6,694 nt of DNA from Chitinivibrionales bacterium (GTDB lineage: Bacteria > Fibrobacterota > Chitinivibrionia > Chitinivibrionales > JANQEN01): assembly GCA_030593665.1 (NCBI GenBank), contig JAUVGS010000122.1, positions 1-6,694 on the forward strand, written 5' to 3'. The notes beneath the pieces were generated by a model. That model was not told where the DNA came from and made no database searches. It saw only the letters and a program-made list of their open reading frames with translations. Within the stretch, counting starts at the first letter, position 1. Every line of letters starts with the position of its first letter. The translations under genes and the position numbers were made by a program. Positions 5,089 through 6,694 of the stretch are shown here, one piece after another.

Positions 5089-6694
5089 CTATTTAATAGA
5101 ATCTTTCTGCATCGATGACAACTGTGCAGCAGCATAATCAAATAGTTGTATTATTTTTCTCTTTGCATCCTTAGTATTTTTAGGGTGGTCATAGGCTTTT
5201 TCACACGCCTTGTTTAATTTTATTTTATCACCCTGTATTGCATAAAAATAGCAGAGGTTTTGTAATATTTGCAGATTCGTTGGATTTATAGTAAGTGCTT
5301 TTTCCAGGTACTCTGCTGCTTTCTCAGGTTTATTATTCTGATTCAGGATCGTGCCGAGTATCAGATAGGGTTCAATTTCTTTCGGCCTGATCTTCATAGC
5401 TTTTTCAAAATAAGATATTGCTTTTTCACAATCATTTTTTTCGTTACCGTACAGAAATCCCAGATGAGTATAGTTGGTAAAGGTGTCCTGATTAGTCTCT
5501 GTAAAACGCTCCAGGTAATATATGGTACTGTCAATTTTTCCCAGTGACTGGTAGGTCATACCCAGGTCTTTCAGCACTTCTTCATGGGTTGGGTGTATTT
5601 CCAGTGCTTTACGCAGGTGAGTAATACCGATCGTCCGGTATTCCTCCTTCTTCTCAGGATCCGTACTTTCTCTGCCTTTAGAGAGCATCAATTGCCCATA
5701 GGATGAATTACTGAATGCGCTGTTTTTCGAAGTTTTTACATCTGCTGAAAACAGGGTGTAATCATTTTTCCAGGCCATGTTGCGGTGTATCGTTTTTATA
5801 CTGAAAAGGGTGATGATAAGTATCAACGGTATCGGGGCAAGTTTCATATACCGTGTTACTGAGATTTTTCCTGAACGCTCTAATATATTGGGGAGTTTAT
5901 TTACCAGAAGCCATGCGACAAGAAGTGAAAATGCGAATGATGGCACATAGAGGAAACGCTCACTCATGAATACCCCGACAGGGAAGGGAATATTTGATAC
6001 CAGTGAAAGCGGTATCAGGAAAACCAGGAGTGTGTAGGTTACCACACTTTTTTTTATGAAGCCGGTAAAGATATGATAAAAAAGCATGATATAAATACAA
6101 AACGAAAATATGGCCCGCAAATCATGCAACTTGACCAGTGGTATATGGTAGGGGTAGTAGTCAACGGTCAGAGGGTGCGGGAAGAAAAGCAGTTTGATAT
6201 ACAGCCCGAAGGTATAGAGTATTGTTCCATATTTTTCTGAGATTGACGCCTCAATAAATGAATTGTTAATAAGGTCATTGGCGGTGTAGGTGTCGGGAAT
6301 ATTCAAAACAGAGTACCGTATACCGATAAATATCGCTGCGGCAATAAGAAGAGGAATGGCTGCGAACAGGTTTCGTTTTATGTTTTTATCTATAAAAAAC
6401 CAGGTGGTAAGCGGAATCATTATAACAAAGGTGATTGAGCCTTCTTTTGACAGGAGTGCAAGGAAAAACAGGAATCCGGCGAGGATAAAAAGATACCATC
6501 TGGCACTCTTTACCAATCGGATATATACCAGAAGCGTTATCAGGGAAAACATGAATGCAATGATATCGTCGCGTCCCTTTATATTGGCTACGATTTCCGT
6601 ATGAACCGGATGGGCTGCAAAAAGAAGGGCTGTCAGAAAGGGGAGGCTCAGATACCATTTTTGTTTTGGAGTAGTACCGGCCATTGAACCTGAC
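5089..6694 (-). CDS. TMTC-like GT-C membrane protein with C-terminal TPR repeats, N-terminus outside window
   Basis: The frame stays open through the right edge; the ATG at 6684 is probably internal, because the family's first membrane helix and catalytic loop should precede it. Numbering from that Met (531 residues): LLFAAHPVHTEIVANIKGRDD (about 20-40), LLSKEGS (77-83), FFPHPLTVDYYPYHIP (167-182, the DUF1736-type motif) and SERFLYVPSFAF (241-252). Hydrophobic helices run to about residue 298; RNMAWKND (301-308) then leads into a soluble tail with about four to five TPR units (roughly 325-515). Animal TMTC1-4 share this layout and are O-mannosyltransferases using dolichol-phosphate mannose; bacterial relatives are common but mostly uncharacterised. 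The role inferred is transfer of a polyprenyl-linked sugar to an acceptor, probably protein, outside the cytoplasmic membrane, with the TPRs holding the acceptor. The next gene encodes a plausible donor synthase, which supports this. The family call is strong; activity is unproven and the catalytic loop is not visible. Confidence 0.85.
   Translation of the reverse strand, partial: SGSMAGTTPKQKWYLSLPFLTALLFAAHPVHTEIVANIKGRDDIIAFMFSLITLLVYIRLVKSARWYLFILAGFLFFLALLSKEGSITFVIMIPLTTWFFIDKNIKRNLFAAIPLLIAAAIFIGIRYSVLNIPDTYTANDLINNSFIEASISEKYGTILYTFGLYIKLLFFPHPLTVDYYPYHIPLVKLHDLRAIFSFCIYIMLFYHIFTGFIKKSVVTYTLLVFLIPLSLVSNIPFPVGVFMSERFLYVPSFAFSLLVAWLLVNKLPNILERSGKISVTRYMKLAPIPLILIITLFSIKTIHRNMAWKNDYTLFSADVKTSKNSAFSNSSYGQLMLSKGRESTDPEKKEEYRTIGITHLRKALEIHPTHEEVLKDLGMTYQSLGKIDSTIYYLERFTETNQDTFTNYTHLGFLYGNEKNDCEKAISYFEKAMKIRPKEIEPYLILGTILNQNNKPEKAAEYLEKALTINPTNLQILQNLCYFYAIQGDKIKLNKACEKAYDHPKNTKDAKRKIIQLFDYAAAQLSSMQKDSIK

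Noticed and set aside
5076..5141. Longer form of the methyltransferase/glycosyltransferase starting at a TTG (5141) or ATG (5135).
   Set aside because: It would overlap the upstream TPR gene by about 50 bases and add a Cys/Arg-rich stretch unlike methyltransferase N-termini. The chosen ATG lacks a strong ribosome site, so some doubt remains.

Overview
The window looks like a piece of a Gram-negative, FCB-type genome. Fibrobacterota/Chitinispirillia or a relative is my best guess, with low confidence. Three things point that way: a secreted esterase carrying a C-terminal domain resembling type IX secretion sorting tails, a TMTC-like membrane TPR protein of the sort common in that group, and moderate-to-low GC with AT-rich spacers. 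No RNA gene, CRISPR array, integrase or transposase is visible.

Layout: (1) 2-706, plus strand: the 3' part of an NADPH-dependent glutamate synthase / NfnB-type flavoprotein, cut by the left edge. (2) 707-928: a convergent spacer with small hairpins. (3) 929-2047, minus: a secreted alpha/beta-hydrolase of the esterase D/feruloyl esterase type with a sorting-like tail. (4) 2048-2431: an AT-rich spacer holding a nested 110-bp palindromic element. (5) 2432-3484, minus: a compact two-gene unit, a CsoR/RcnR-family repressor followed 36 bp later by an unrecognised two-helix membrane protein. A textbook-shaped family operator (inverted repeat around C6/G6) and a promoter lie just upstream. (6) 3660-6694, minus: a TMTC-like GT-C membrane protein with TPRs (5' end beyond the right edge), then, 13 bp on, a methyltransferase fused to a DPM1-like family 2 glycosyltransferase.

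How the genes may work together: the fused glycosyltransferase probably makes a polyprenyl-phosphate sugar. The TMTC-like protein has the architecture of enzymes that use such donors on the far side of the membrane, so the pair may be a small O-glycosylation module. The CsoR-like gene probably represses itself and the membrane protein. It is unusual because all three canonical metal/thiol ligand positions are substituted (Ser, Tyr, Asp) and the protein has no cysteine, while its predicted operator stays close to the family pattern. This two-gene unit is the best candidate in the window for an undescribed system; its signal and the job of the membrane protein are unknown.
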